From the NCBI GenBank assembly GCA_900546075.1, contig URBH01000051.1, positions 1-14,205 of the forward strand: 14,205 nt of DNA, in the 5' to 3' direction. The stretch is from an uncultured Eubacteriales bacterium. Its GTDB lineage: Bacteria; Bacillota; Clostridia; Oscillospirales; Oscillospiraceae. Shown here piece by piece: positions 1 through 5,560 of this stretch. The position numbers were made by a program, and so were the translations under genes. The first letter of the stretch is position 1. Each line of letters begins with the position of its first letter. Under the pieces are notes generated by a model, which ran no database searches, had not been told where the DNA came from, and saw nothing but the letters and a program-made list of their open reading frames with translations.

Positions 1-257
1 ACCTCACAACGCATTTCAAAGCTTTTCTGGAAGAACACAATATGCCACATATTCGTTTCCACGATCTTCGCCATAGCTGTGCAACGCTTCTATTTGCCCA
101 GGGTGTCCCCATGAAGGAAATTCAGGCGTGGCTTGGTCACAGCACTATCGGAACGACCGCCAATATTTATACGCACCTAGACGAGAATTCCAAAATCAAT
201 TCTGCCAATGCAATTATTGGCATTTTGGAGCAAAAAAAGGACACTCAGAGCATTTAA
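1..257 (+). CDS. Tyrosine recombinase/integrase, C-terminal part (5' end outside window)
   Basis: This is the end of a site-specific tyrosine recombinase of a phage or integrative element; the reading frame is open from base 3 and its beginning lies left of the window. The 84 visible codons cover the last part of the catalytic domain. HDLRHS carries the HxxR histidine and arginine, LGHS the second conserved histidine, and the tyrosine of NIYTHL is the nucleophile that bonds covalently to DNA. The tail is short, as expected for the family. The stop codon (255-257) sits inside the loop of a minus-strand terminator hairpin, and the gene ends 23 bp before a tRNA-Leu gene. An integrase gene beside a tRNA is the usual layout at the end of an integrated element, which would then extend to the left. 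Family assignment is secure; the type of element cannot be told. Confidence 0.93.
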   Translation, partial: LTTHFKAFLEEHNMPHIRFHDLRHSCATLLFAQGVPMKEIQAWLGHSTIGTTANIYTHLDENSKINSANAIIGILEQKKDTQSI

Positions 258-270
258 TCTCCGAGTGTCC
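232..270 (-). terminator. Rho-independent terminator of the tRNA-Leu transcript
   Basis: The arms 239-246 (GGACACTC) and 263-270 pair perfectly. After one mismatch, three more pairs (248-250 with 259-261) close an 8-nt loop. Read on the minus strand the hairpin is followed by seven U residues (238 to 232). It lies 11 bp beyond the CCA end of the tRNA-Leu at 281-366. It overlaps the last codons of the integrase, whose stop codon is in the loop. There is no U run on the plus-strand side, so it mainly serves minus-strand transcription. Confidence 0.85.
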
Positions 271-280
271 GTTGAAAAAA

Positions 281-366
281 TGGTGCCGCTAACCGGACTC
301 GAACCGGTACTGAGTAACCTCAGGCAGATTTTAAGTCTGCTATGTCTACCATTCCATCATAGCGGC
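281..366 (-). tRNA. tRNA-Leu (anticodon UAA), complete
   Basis: The minus strand folds as a complete type II tRNA. The acceptor arm is GCCGCTA with TAGCGGC, the D stem ATG with CAT, and the anticodon stem GCAGA with TCTGC around loop CTTAAAA. The long variable arm is CTGAG-GTTA-CTCAG, and the T arm is ACCGG-TTCGAGT-CCGGT. A discriminator A and an encoded CCA end at 281. The anticodon UAA and the long variable arm identify tRNA-Leu. All stems pair, so it should be functional. It has its own terminator (232-270). No convincing promoter was seen immediately upstream; the promoter at 609-637 may read through the tRNA fragment at 502-545 to express it. Confidence 0.96.
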
Positions 367-370
367 ATAT

Positions 371-422
371 GCATCCCTCAAAAACGAGGGATGGAAGGTT
401 GGAGGGATGTTTTGGAGGGATG
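371..422. repeat. GAGGGATG repeat cluster next to the tRNA-Leu (possible att arm sites)
   Basis: The 8-mer GAGGGATG occurs directly at 386-393, 402-409 and 415-422 and inverted at 372-379. The first direct and the inverted copy make a perfect 8-bp hairpin with a 6-nt loop. A partial copy (GAGGGAT) lies at 501-507, at the edge of the tRNA fragment. Short clustered repeats beside an integrase and a tRNA resemble the arm-type or excisionase sites of tyrosine recombinase att regions; that role is inferred. The rest of 367-500 is AT-rich, with a small GCATT/AATGC hairpin, and has no credible gene. Confidence 0.5.
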
Positions 423-501
423 CTCCAAATTTCCCAAATTTCAAATTCAAAAAGCTCGCATTTCTCTAATGCTTTTCAAATTGGGTGCTTGATTCGGCCC
501 G

Positions 502-545
502 AGGGATTTTAAGTCTCGGGTGTCTACCTATTCCACCACAGCGGC
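502..545 (-). pseudogene. 5' half of a second tRNA-Leu(UAA), truncated at the anticodon loop
   Basis: The minus strand from 545 reads as the first half of a leucine tRNA: 5' acceptor strand GCCGCTG, D stem GTG/CAC with a normal D loop, then CGAGA and anticodon loop CTTAAAA (UAA). After the loop the tRNA breaks down. The expected 3' stem strand would be TCTCG, but TCCCT follows. There is no T arm (TTCGA) and no CAGCGGC to close the acceptor within the next 150 bp. It cannot make a tRNA as it stands. A 12-bp core, GATTTTAAGTCT (505-516), is shared with the intact tRNA (327-338) in the same orientation. The likeliest explanation is site-specific integration within the anticodon loop, with the lost 3' half expected at the other end of the element. 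Confidence 0.75.
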
Positions 546-608
546 ACAATTCCCCCGTTATGGGGGATATGAAAGTATAAGGCTAATGCCAATACCTCGA
601 TATAACGT

Positions 609-637
609 ATGGTAGCATATTTTCCGCCAACCGTCAA
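609..637 (-). promoter_or_regulatory. Probable sigma-A promoter for the tRNA-Leu region
   Basis: On the minus strand TTGACG (632-637) is separated by 17 bp from TACCAT (609-614), a good -35 with a fair -10. It lies just after the yfbR stop codon and points at the truncated tRNA-Leu (545) and then the intact one (366). A CCCCC/GGGGG hairpin (552-566) sits between the promoter and the tRNA fragment. Confidence 0.6.
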
Positions 638-640
638 GTG

Positions 641-1216
641 TTACAGCTGATCGAGATTCAGCGTGAAGGCTTGCAGGCAGTTGTCAAGGAACCATTCCAG
701 CTCCGGCCGGTTCATGGCTCTCAAGGCGTCCAGGGTCTGCTGCGACGCGGAGTCGAATTCCGTGTTGCCCGCCTTCTGCTCCTCCAGACACTTGATGTGG
801 GCGGACAGCTTGTCCGCGGCTTTGACGAAGGGTTCCAGCTCCGCGTCGTCTTCCAGGACATAGTGGGTGTAGCTGGAGCGCAGCTCGGCCGGGAGCATGT
901 CCAGCAGGCGATTGCCCGCAATGCGCTCCACCTCCTTGTAGGCGGTCTTGATATCCGGATTGTAGTATTTGATGGGCGTGGGCAGGTCGCCGGTGAGAAT
1001 CTCCGAAGCGTCGTGGTACAGCGCCGCCACGGCGCAGCGGTCGGGGTCGGGGGCGGGAAGGTTCAGAATGTCCCGGCGGATCAGCGCCAGGGCGTGAGCC
1101 AGCACTGCGGTCATGTGGCTGTGTTCAGAAATGTTTTCGGAAAAGGTGTTGCGCATCAGACCCCAGCGGGTTATATAGCGCATACGGCCCATGAGAGCGT
1201 AAAATTCATTTGCCAT
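641..1216 (-). CDS. yfbR: YfbR-like 5'-deoxynucleotidase (HD domain)
   Basis: The 191-residue protein closely follows the E. coli YfbR family, metal-dependent phosphohydrolases that remove the 5'-phosphate from deoxynucleoside monophosphates and so help balance dNTP pools in the cytoplasm. The visible family signature is complete: RW near residues 17-18 (substrate selection in YfbR), H32 in SEHS, the H68-D69 pair in YHDASE, D77 in GDLPTP and D135 in KAADK. Together these form the HD metal site. Length is normal for the family. The start at 1216 has GAGGAG 7 nt upstream and overlaps the end of the HAD phosphatase gene by 11 bp, pointing to coupled translation. It is the last gene of the operon starting at 3774. 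The exact nucleotide preference cannot be read from sequence. Confidence 0.92.
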   Translation of the reverse strand: MANEFYALMGRMRYITRWGLMRNTFSENISEHSHMTAVLAHALALIRRDILNLPAPDPDRCAVAALYHDASEILTGDLPTPIKYYNPDIKTAYKEVERIAGNRLLDMLPAELRSSYTHYVLEDDAELEPFVKAADKLSAHIKCLEEQKAGNTEFDSASQQTLDALRAMNRPELEWFLDNCLQAFTLNLDQL

Positions 1217-1847
1217 GGATGATCTCCTCTATGTCCGCGACCAACTGCGCGGGGGATTCGCAGAAATGCTTCGCGCCGACTGCCTCCATGCAGGCTCTGT
1301 CCCGGAAGCCCCAGAGAACGCTGAGGCAGGGGACACCGGCGTTGTTCGCCGTCAGAACGTCCACGTCGCTGTCGCCAACGTAGATGCAGGTCTCAGCGCC
1401 GATGGACGCCATGGCCTTGTACACCATGTCCGCGGCGGGCTTGCGGGGGCAGTCGGGGCTTTCCCCACGGGCGTAAATGCCGGGGAAAATGTCGGCGCAG
1501 AGGGTTTTTACCGCCGCGTCCGGCTTGTTGGAAACAATCGCGAGGGGGTAGCGCTCCCGGAGCGCGGCCAGCGCTTCCGGAATGCCCGCGTAGGGCTTGG
1601 TCTTGATCTGGCAGTGGGCGCTGTAATAGGACTGGAACGCGGCCAGCACCGGGGCGGGGTCTGCGCCCTCCGGGACGGCCTGAGCGATGAGCCGGGCAGC
1701 GCCGTTGCCGACAAACTGACGGACTTCCTCCACAGTGCGCGGAGAATAGCCGAAGGACGCAAGAACGTGGTTGACGCTGTCGGCAAGGTCTGCCAGCGTG
1801 TCCAGAAGGGTTCCGTCCAAATCAAATAAGATACCTGTTTTCATCAT
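1206..1847 (-). CDS. HAD-superfamily phosphatase, phosphoglycolate phosphatase (Gph/PpaX) type
   Basis: This 213-residue cytoplasmic haloacid-dehalogenase hydrolase has all four HAD motifs: DLDGT at residues 9-13 (D9 nucleophile, D11 general acid), SNK at 106-108, K136 in RKPAAD, and GDSDVD at 158-163 for magnesium. The region between motifs I and II is a helical cap of the Gph/PpaX kind (HAD subfamily IA). Likely substrates are phosphoglycolate or other small phosphoesters, or pyrophosphate for PpaX; sequence alone does not choose. The first ATG overlaps the DnaI-like stop codon as ATGA. A second ATG directly follows and is better spaced from the AGAGG upstream, so the start is uncertain by one codon. 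The 3' end overlaps yfbR by 11 bp. A neighbouring deoxynucleotidase suggests a role in metabolite clean-up. Confidence 0.9.
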   Translation of the reverse strand: MMKTGILFDLDGTLLDTLADLADSVNHVLASFGYSPRTVEEVRQFVGNGAARLIAQAVPEGADPAPVLAAFQSYYSAHCQIKTKPYAGIPEALAALRERYPLAIVSNKPDAAVKTLCADIFPGIYARGESPDCPRKPAADMVYKAMASIGAETCIYVGDSDVDVLTANNAGVPCLSVLWGFRDRACMEAVGAKHFCESPAQLVADIEEIIHGK

Positions 1848-2827
1848 AATCCTCTGTTTTTCAGTACCCGGATGTCGTTTCCCACGAAGGTCAGCCGCTG
1901 AAAATCGCCGTGGAGCCGGGACGCGATCTGGGGGGAATAGCGGCGGCTCAGCTCGTCTACATTCAGGTTGGTGGAGATGACCATGGGCTTGACGGCCATC
2001 ATTCTGTCGTTGAGCAGGCTGTACAGCGCGGCCGTGACGAATTGTCCGGGCATCTCCGTTCCGAGATCGTCCAGAATCAGAAGATCGCAGTTCGTCAGCT
2101 TGGCTGCTTCCCGGCGGGTGTCCTCGCTGGGGGCGAATTTGGCCTGCTCCAGCTTGGAGAACAGGTGGTTGGAGGTTTCATAGACCACGCTGTAGCCCCG
2201 GTCGGTTACCGTTCGGGCGATGCACGCCGACAGGAAGGTCTTTCCAAGACCCGTTCCGCCGATAAATAGGAGATTTCCCGCATTGGGCGTGAAGGTCGCG
2301 GCATACCGGCGGCAAATGTTCAGCGTCCGCTCCATAATGGTGCGGGGGCTGGCGCCGTATTTGGGGTCAACGGCGTCGGGATAATAGTCCAGGCGGAATT
2401 GGCTGAAGGTTTCCCGGCTGCTGGACAGCACGGAAATTTCCTTTTTCTGCTCCTGACGGCACAGCTCGCTTAAGCATTCGCACATGGTGGTACCCACATA
2501 GCCGCTGCCGCCGCATTTGTCACAGATGGGGCTTTCGTCCAAGAAGCCCTCCTCAAAGTTCGCCGCGGCCAGCGCCGCCCGTTCCTGTTGTAAGCTGAGG
2601 TTTTCCCGCCGCGCCTGTTCCAGAAGCGCCTGACCGTCGGAACCCTGCAAAAAGGCCGCCTGGGCGGCCTGCGCCATGGTGCGGCGCAGAAGCATGTCGA
2701 TCTCCCGGATGCGGGGGACTTTGGCGTAGGCTTCTGCCAGATGCTGCCTGTTTTCCGACTCCCGGTCTTCCTTCGCCTGGGCAAGACGCGCCCGGGCGCG
2801 CTGAACCACTTCCGCACTGTATCCCAC
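1844..2827 (-). CDS. dnaI: DnaI/DnaC-like replicative helicase loader (AAA+ ATPase)
   Basis: This 327-residue protein is a primosomal helicase loader, which helps place the replicative helicase on DNA at the origin or at stalled forks. An N-terminal helical region (about 1-95) is followed by a cysteine cluster, C102-x2-C105 with C116-x-C118, like the zinc-binding module of DnaI. The AAA+ core has Walker A GGTGLGKT (190-197), Walker B LLILDD (249-254), sensor 1 in STN (285-287) and a likely arginine finger at R304. The start is GTG at 2827: it has GGAGGG 7 nt upstream, and the nearby ATG at 2834 is in another frame. It begins 3 bp after the DnaD-like gene, and its stop overlaps the HAD start. 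Pairing with a DnaD-family gene is common in Clostridia. The gene symbol is by family resemblance. Confidence 0.92.
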   Translation of the reverse strand: MGYSAEVVQRARARLAQAKEDRESENRQHLAEAYAKVPRIREIDMLLRRTMAQAAQAAFLQGSDGQALLEQARRENLSLQQERAALAAANFEEGFLDESPICDKCGGSGYVGTTMCECLSELCRQEQKKEISVLSSSRETFSQFRLDYYPDAVDPKYGASPRTIMERTLNICRRYAATFTPNAGNLLFIGGTGLGKTFLSACIARTVTDRGYSVVYETSNHLFSKLEQAKFAPSEDTRREAAKLTNCDLLILDDLGTEMPGQFVTAALYSLLNDRMMAVKPMVISTNLNVDELSRRYSPQIASRLHGDFQRLTFVGNDIRVLKNRGL

Positions 2828-2830
2828 GAA

Positions 2831-3712
2831 TCATCCCTCCTGCAATACTTTCTGAATGGCTTCCAGCTCCGCCTCGCCCAGCTGGCCGGAGGCGCCCTTC
2901 GGGACGCTCGTCTTCCGGTCGCCGGTGCGGACGTCCTCGGCGCTGTGGAAGCCCTGCTGCTGCCAGCGCTGCAAAATTTTATTCATGTACGCCCAGTTCA
3001 GTCCGCCGGTGTTCAGGCAGGTGCGCTCGTAGGCCATGGAGATCAGCTCGTCGTCCATGCCCATGTCCAGCCAGCTTTGGGCATAGCGCTCCTCGGCGGC
3101 GGTGAGACTGCGCCCCCGGATCTGGATCAGGTTCATCAGCCGGGACAGCCGGGAATTGCGCACGTTCTGCGCCTGGATAAAGGCGGCGGCTTCCTCCACG
3201 GTGTCGATGCCCCGTTCCGCCCAGTTGTAGGCTTCCTTCTCGATGGTGCGCAGAGACGGATTGCGCAGACTCCCTCTTTGACGGGCGCGTTCCTTGCAGT
3301 AGCACACCAGAAGGGAGATCACGTCCGCGGTCAGCCCTAAGTAGCGCACAAAGCCCAGAAGAATTTTCAGCTCTTCCGTGTTCAGGCTCCGCCCCAGCAG
3401 ACGCTGCACCTCGCCGTAAAGGCTGCGGAAGGTGTTGTCCGAATCCATGGCGTCCAGCACGTCCTTTTCGCAGTAGCTGGGACGTTCGCCGGGGGCAATG
3501 TGGCTGGGGCGGTCCTCCGGCCACAGACCCAGCTGCCGCAGGGTTGCGGCGGCGCAGCCGTAGCGCGGGGCGCTGAAATGCAGGTCGGCTTCCGCGCCCT
3601 CGGGGCGGTTGCCGCCGTTTATGTACAGGTACAGCAGCGCTGCATCCGGGTTCGCGGCGGAGAGCAGCCTGCGGATGTCGCTCTGGGAAATTTTGACAGG
3701 TTCGGTTATCAT
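2831..3712 (-). CDS. DnaD/DnaB_2-domain primosome protein
   Basis: The protein has 293 residues from the chosen start. It contains two copies of the DnaB_2/DnaD_2 fold, found in Gram-positive initiation proteins DnaD and DnaB, which remodel DNA and recruit the helicase and its loader. The first copy is around residues 95-180 (from SLYGEVQRLLGR to AAAFIQ) and the second around 190-265, ending with NWAYMNKILQRW, a typical domain end. The frame stays open upstream to 3829, but the -10 of a good promoter (3746-3751) lies inside that extension. The ATG at 3712 has GAGG about 8 nt ahead and is therefore preferred. The C-terminal tail is polar. It is the first gene of the four-gene operon and is followed after 3 bp by the helicase loader, with which it probably works. 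Confidence 0.88.
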   Translation of the reverse strand: MITEPVKISQSDIRRLLSAANPDAALLYLYINGGNRPEGAEADLHFSAPRYGCAAATLRQLGLWPEDRPSHIAPGERPSYCEKDVLDAMDSDNTFRSLYGEVQRLLGRSLNTEELKILLGFVRYLGLTADVISLLVCYCKERARQRGSLRNPSLRTIEKEAYNWAERGIDTVEEAAAFIQAQNVRNSRLSRLMNLIQIRGRSLTAAEERYAQSWLDMGMDDELISMAYERTCLNTGGLNWAYMNKILQRWQQQGFHSAEDVRTGDRKTSVPKGASGQLGEAELEAIQKVLQEG

Positions 3713-3745
3713 TTCGGTGCCTCGCAGAAAAAGTCGTTTTCCGTC

Positions 3746-3774
3746 ATTATACCACACCTTCCCAACAGGGACAA
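3746..3774 (-). promoter_or_regulatory. Sigma-A promoter of the dnaD-dnaI-HAD-yfbR operon
   Basis: On the minus strand TTGTCC (3769-3774) stands 17 bp from a consensus TATAAT (3746-3751). Transcription would start near 3739, leaving a leader of about 27 nt before the ATG at 3712. No other promoter is evident within the next 3 kb of tightly packed genes. Confidence 0.8.
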
Positions 3775-3862
3775 CGGCGGGGCAGCAGAGAATTTCGCAG
3801 AAAAACGAAGATTTTTTTTGGCAGGACACAGGATGTTGTGGGCAGGGGAGAGGGCAAGTACA

Positions 3863-3911
3863 AAAACCGGAGTCAGGGCACCAATCGCGTGCGCAGCTGT
3901 ACTCCGGTTTT
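3863..3911. repeat. 11-bp perfect inverted repeat with 27-nt structured loop
   Basis: AAAACCGGAGT (3863-3873) is repeated perfectly inverted at 3901-3911. The 27-nt interior has a further GCAC/GTGC pairing, so a two-tier hairpin is possible. The minus-strand side runs into a short T stretch, like a weak terminator, but no gene reads into it from the right on that strand. Its role is unknown. Confidence 0.6.
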
Positions 3912-4015
3912 CGTTTATTCGCAAAAAATCTGTGGCAGAATGTACGCAGGTGAGACGTTCCCTTCTCCCTGCGCAGGAATCGCTGAACACAAATCTTTTT
4001 CGCCCCCTCGCTTCC

Positions 4016-4037
4016 GATTAAAATAAGTATTTTAATC
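4016..4037. repeat. AT-rich 9-bp palindrome (possible operator)
   Basis: GATTAAAAT (4016-4024) and ATTTTAATC (4029-4037) form a perfect inverted repeat around AAGT. It stands out from the GC-rich surroundings and lies about 225 bp before bofA. A protein binding site is possible, but nothing in the sequence names the protein. Confidence 0.45.
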
Positions 4038-4260
4038 AGAAAAGGGTATCAAAGAGAAAATACATTCTGTCTGATGCCGCGAGAAAGCAGAAGAAGCTTG
4101 TTTTCAGAGTTTCCTTATTCGCGTCATACCGCTGCGCGTTCGGCGACACACTTGACAGGAAAGGAAATGGGCGAAAGCAACCGTCGTCACGATTGGTTCC
4201 CGTTTCTTTGCTGTCCGCAGGTAGCTTAACCGGAACAAGCCTGATTATTCGGAGGTGCCT

Positions 4261-4518
4261 ATGGAAAAATTTGTTACATTGCTCATTCCCGCCCTTGTCG
4301 CGCTGGTGCTGGTGCGGCTGCTGCTGATGCCCATGAAGCTGGTCTTCAAAATCGGCATACACTCCGGGTGCGGCTTTCTGTGCCTGTGGCTGCTGAATTC
4401 CGTGGCGGCGTTCACGGGGGCGTATTTTCCCATCAACGCCGTGACGGTGCTGGTGGCGGGATTTCTGGGATTGCCCGGAATCGGCGTTATGGCGCTGCTG
4501 GAAGTGCTGTCAATGTAG
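4261..4518 (+). CDS. bofA: BofA-family membrane protein (pro-sigma-K processing regulator)
   Basis: This 85-residue integral membrane protein matches the BofA family. In Bacillus, BofA sits with SpoIVFA and SpoIVFB in the mother-cell membrane around the forespore and holds back cleavage of pro-sigma-K. Two or three hydrophobic segments are visible (about residues 4-27, 31-50 and 60-82). The C-terminal block FPINAVTVLVAGFLGLPGI is the family hallmark. The ATG at 4261 is preferred over an in-frame GTG at 4255, because GGAGG at 4251-4255 would overlap that GTG. Length is typical (B. subtilis BofA is 87 residues). It stands alone, with a strong terminator 14 bp after the stop. Many Clostridia keep BofA-like genes, so the exact role in this organism is less certain than the family. 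Confidence 0.9.
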   Translation: MEKFVTLLIPALVALVLVRLLLMPMKLVFKIGIHSGCGFLCLWLLNSVAAFTGAYFPINAVTVLVAGFLGLPGIGVMALLEVLSM

Positions 4519-4531
4519 ATTTGGCGCAGTA

Positions 4532-4569
4532 CCGCCCTCCCCGAACGGGGAGGGCGGCGCGTTTTATTT
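4532..4569 (+). terminator. Rho-independent terminator after bofA
   Basis: CCGCCCTCCCC (4532-4542) pairs perfectly with 4547-4557 across a GAAC loop, followed by GTTTTATTT (4561-4569). The T stretch overlaps the stop codon of the convergent mscS gene. The hairpin may also slow mscS transcription from the other side, but there is no U run in that direction. Confidence 0.88.
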
Positions 4570-5358
4570 GTCCAGATGTACGTTCAGATGGGGATAGGTC
4601 ATGGCGATGCCCTGCTCGTCGAAGACGTCCTTGACCCGCTGGGTCAGGGCGAAATACACGTCCCAGTAGTCCTCGGTCTTCGCCCAGACGCGGAGGGTGT
4701 AGGCAATGGCGCTGTCACCGTAGCTGCTCACGCAGGCGCTGGGGGCGGGGGTCAGAAGCACATTGTCCATGGTTCCCGCCTGCACCAGCGCGTCGATGAC
4801 CTTCTGGGTGGGGGCGTCGTAGGAGGCGGAGACGGGAATGTCCACCCGGCGGGTATCGGCGGCGGAGTAGTTGACGATCTGCGCCGCGACCACCGCGCTG
4901 TTGGGAATGGAGATGAGCTTATTGTCAAAGGTGGCCAGGCGTGTGTAGGTCATGTTGATCTCCTGCACCGTGCCGGACTGCCCGGCGATTTCCACATAGT
5001 CGCCGGAGTGGAAGGGGTGGGTGGAAAGAATGGTGAAGCCGCCGATGACGTTGGTGAGCATATTTTGCAGGGACAGGGAAACGGCCAGGGTCAGGACGCT
5101 TGCCAAAGCGACGATGCCGGTGACGTCAATGTCAAGGCTGGACGCCACGCTCAGACCCAGCAGAATATACATGGCCACTTTTGCAAGGGACAGAATCAGG
5201 CTGTGGGCGGCCTTTTCCAGATGGGATTTTTCCAGTCCCCCCTGAAGCAGCTTCGTGACGACGCGAATGATCAGAAGGCCAATGACCAGCACGAGAACGG
5301 CGTGGAGCACCTTATCCAGCGCGCCGGTTCCCAGAGTGGTAAAAAAATCTTTCAGCAT
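4564..5358 (-). CDS. mscS: Small-conductance mechanosensitive channel, MscS family
   Basis: The 264-residue protein is an MscS-type channel of the cytoplasmic membrane that opens under membrane tension and releases solutes after hypo-osmotic shock. The N-terminal half has three hydrophobic helices (about 18-37, 57-77 and 80-110). The third is the small-residue-rich pore helix, from the ASVLTLAVSLSLQN stretch to NVIGG. The beta domain follows with the family signature GDYVEIAGQSGTVQEI and then LISIPNS. A C-terminal alpha/beta domain ends at YPHLNVHLDK. Length suits a minimal MscS. The frame is open to a TTG at 5367, but AAGGAG directly abuts that codon; the ATG at 5358 has it 9 nt upstream and is preferred. 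It has its own promoter (5397-5425) and converges with bofA. Confidence 0.94.
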   Translation of the reverse strand: MLKDFFTTLGTGALDKVLHAVLVLVIGLLIIRVVTKLLQGGLEKSHLEKAAHSLILSLAKVAMYILLGLSVASSLDIDVTGIVALASVLTLAVSLSLQNMLTNVIGGFTILSTHPFHSGDYVEIAGQSGTVQEINMTYTRLATFDNKLISIPNSAVVAAQIVNYSAADTRRVDIPVSASYDAPTQKVIDALVQAGTMDNVLLTPAPSACVSSYGDSAIAYTLRVWAKTEDYWDVYFALTQRVKDVFDEQGIAMTYPHLNVHLDK

Positions 5359-5396
5359 GGAAAACAACTCCTTCGGTGTAACAATTGAATGATGTA

Positions 5397-5425
5397 ATTA
5401 TAAAACGGGAACGGGGAAATAGCAA
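5397..5425 (-). promoter_or_regulatory. Sigma-A promoter of mscS
   Basis: Minus-strand TTGCTA (5420-5425) is 17 bp from a consensus TATAAT (5397-5402). It lies about 40 bp ahead of the mscS ATG at 5358 and is back to back with the response regulator promoter. Confidence 0.75.
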
Positions 5426-5468
5426 GAAAAAATGTGGCGCGGAAGTTGGCAAAAGGCGCTTTTTCAAA

Positions 5469-5526
5469 TGTTAATGGCATTTTAAGAAATAGACCTCTTT
5501 CATCTTAAAGAAGCCGGTGATATAAT
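5469..5526 (+). promoter_or_regulatory. Promoter of the two-component operon with TTAA direct repeats
   Basis: A consensus TATAAT (5521-5526) lies 34 bp before the response regulator ATG. The hexamer 17 bp upstream (5498-5503, TTTCAT) is a poor -35, which suggests an activator is needed. Two TTAA-centred boxes, TGTTAA (5469-5474) and TTTTAA (5480-5485), are exactly 11 bp apart just upstream. That arrangement is typical of direct-repeat sites bound by OmpR/PhoB-type regulators. Autoregulation is inferred, not shown. Confidence 0.6.
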
Positions 5527-5560
5527 AAGAAAAAAAGATGACGAGAGGAAGGAAAACCAC

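Larger units (their letters stand above)
3775..4250. other. Gene-free intergenic region with several inverted repeats
   Basis: No credible protein gene was found in this stretch between the leftward DnaD operon and rightward bofA. Open frames here are short, lack good ribosome sites or are shadows. It holds a long inverted repeat (3863-3911), a bulged hairpin (3945-3973, arms CGCAGG and CCTGCG) and an AT-rich palindrome (4016-4037). A TTGACA lies at 4152-4157 but lacks a matching -10 at normal distance. BofA genes can be read by sporulation sigma factors, so its promoter may not look like a sigma-A site; none could be assigned. Confidence 0.55.

Noticed and set aside
371..422. CRISPR array
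   Set aside because: The repeats are only 8 bp with irregular 5-8 bp gaps, and no cas genes are present.
208..492. 94-codon plus-strand frame across the tRNA-Leu region
   Set aside because: It runs through a complete tRNA-Leu and a terminator hairpin on the opposite strand and shows no protein family features.
491..545. Second functional tRNA-Leu
   Set aside because: The anticodon stem does not pair, and the T arm, 3' acceptor strand and CCA are missing.
638..1222. 194-codon plus-strand frame opposite yfbR
   Set aside because: The minus-strand frame matches YfbR over its whole length with all metal ligands; the plus-strand frame shows no family motif.
3713..3829. 39-codon N-terminal extension of the DnaD-like protein
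   Set aside because: A consensus promoter (3746-3774) lies inside it, and the ATG at 3712 has a good ribosome site; the extension's Cys/Phe-rich sequence does not look like DnaD.
4036..4362. 108-codon minus-strand frame overlapping the bofA start
   Set aside because: It overlaps a clear BofA gene antisense, is rich in His/Gln/Asn at random and lacks a ribosome site.
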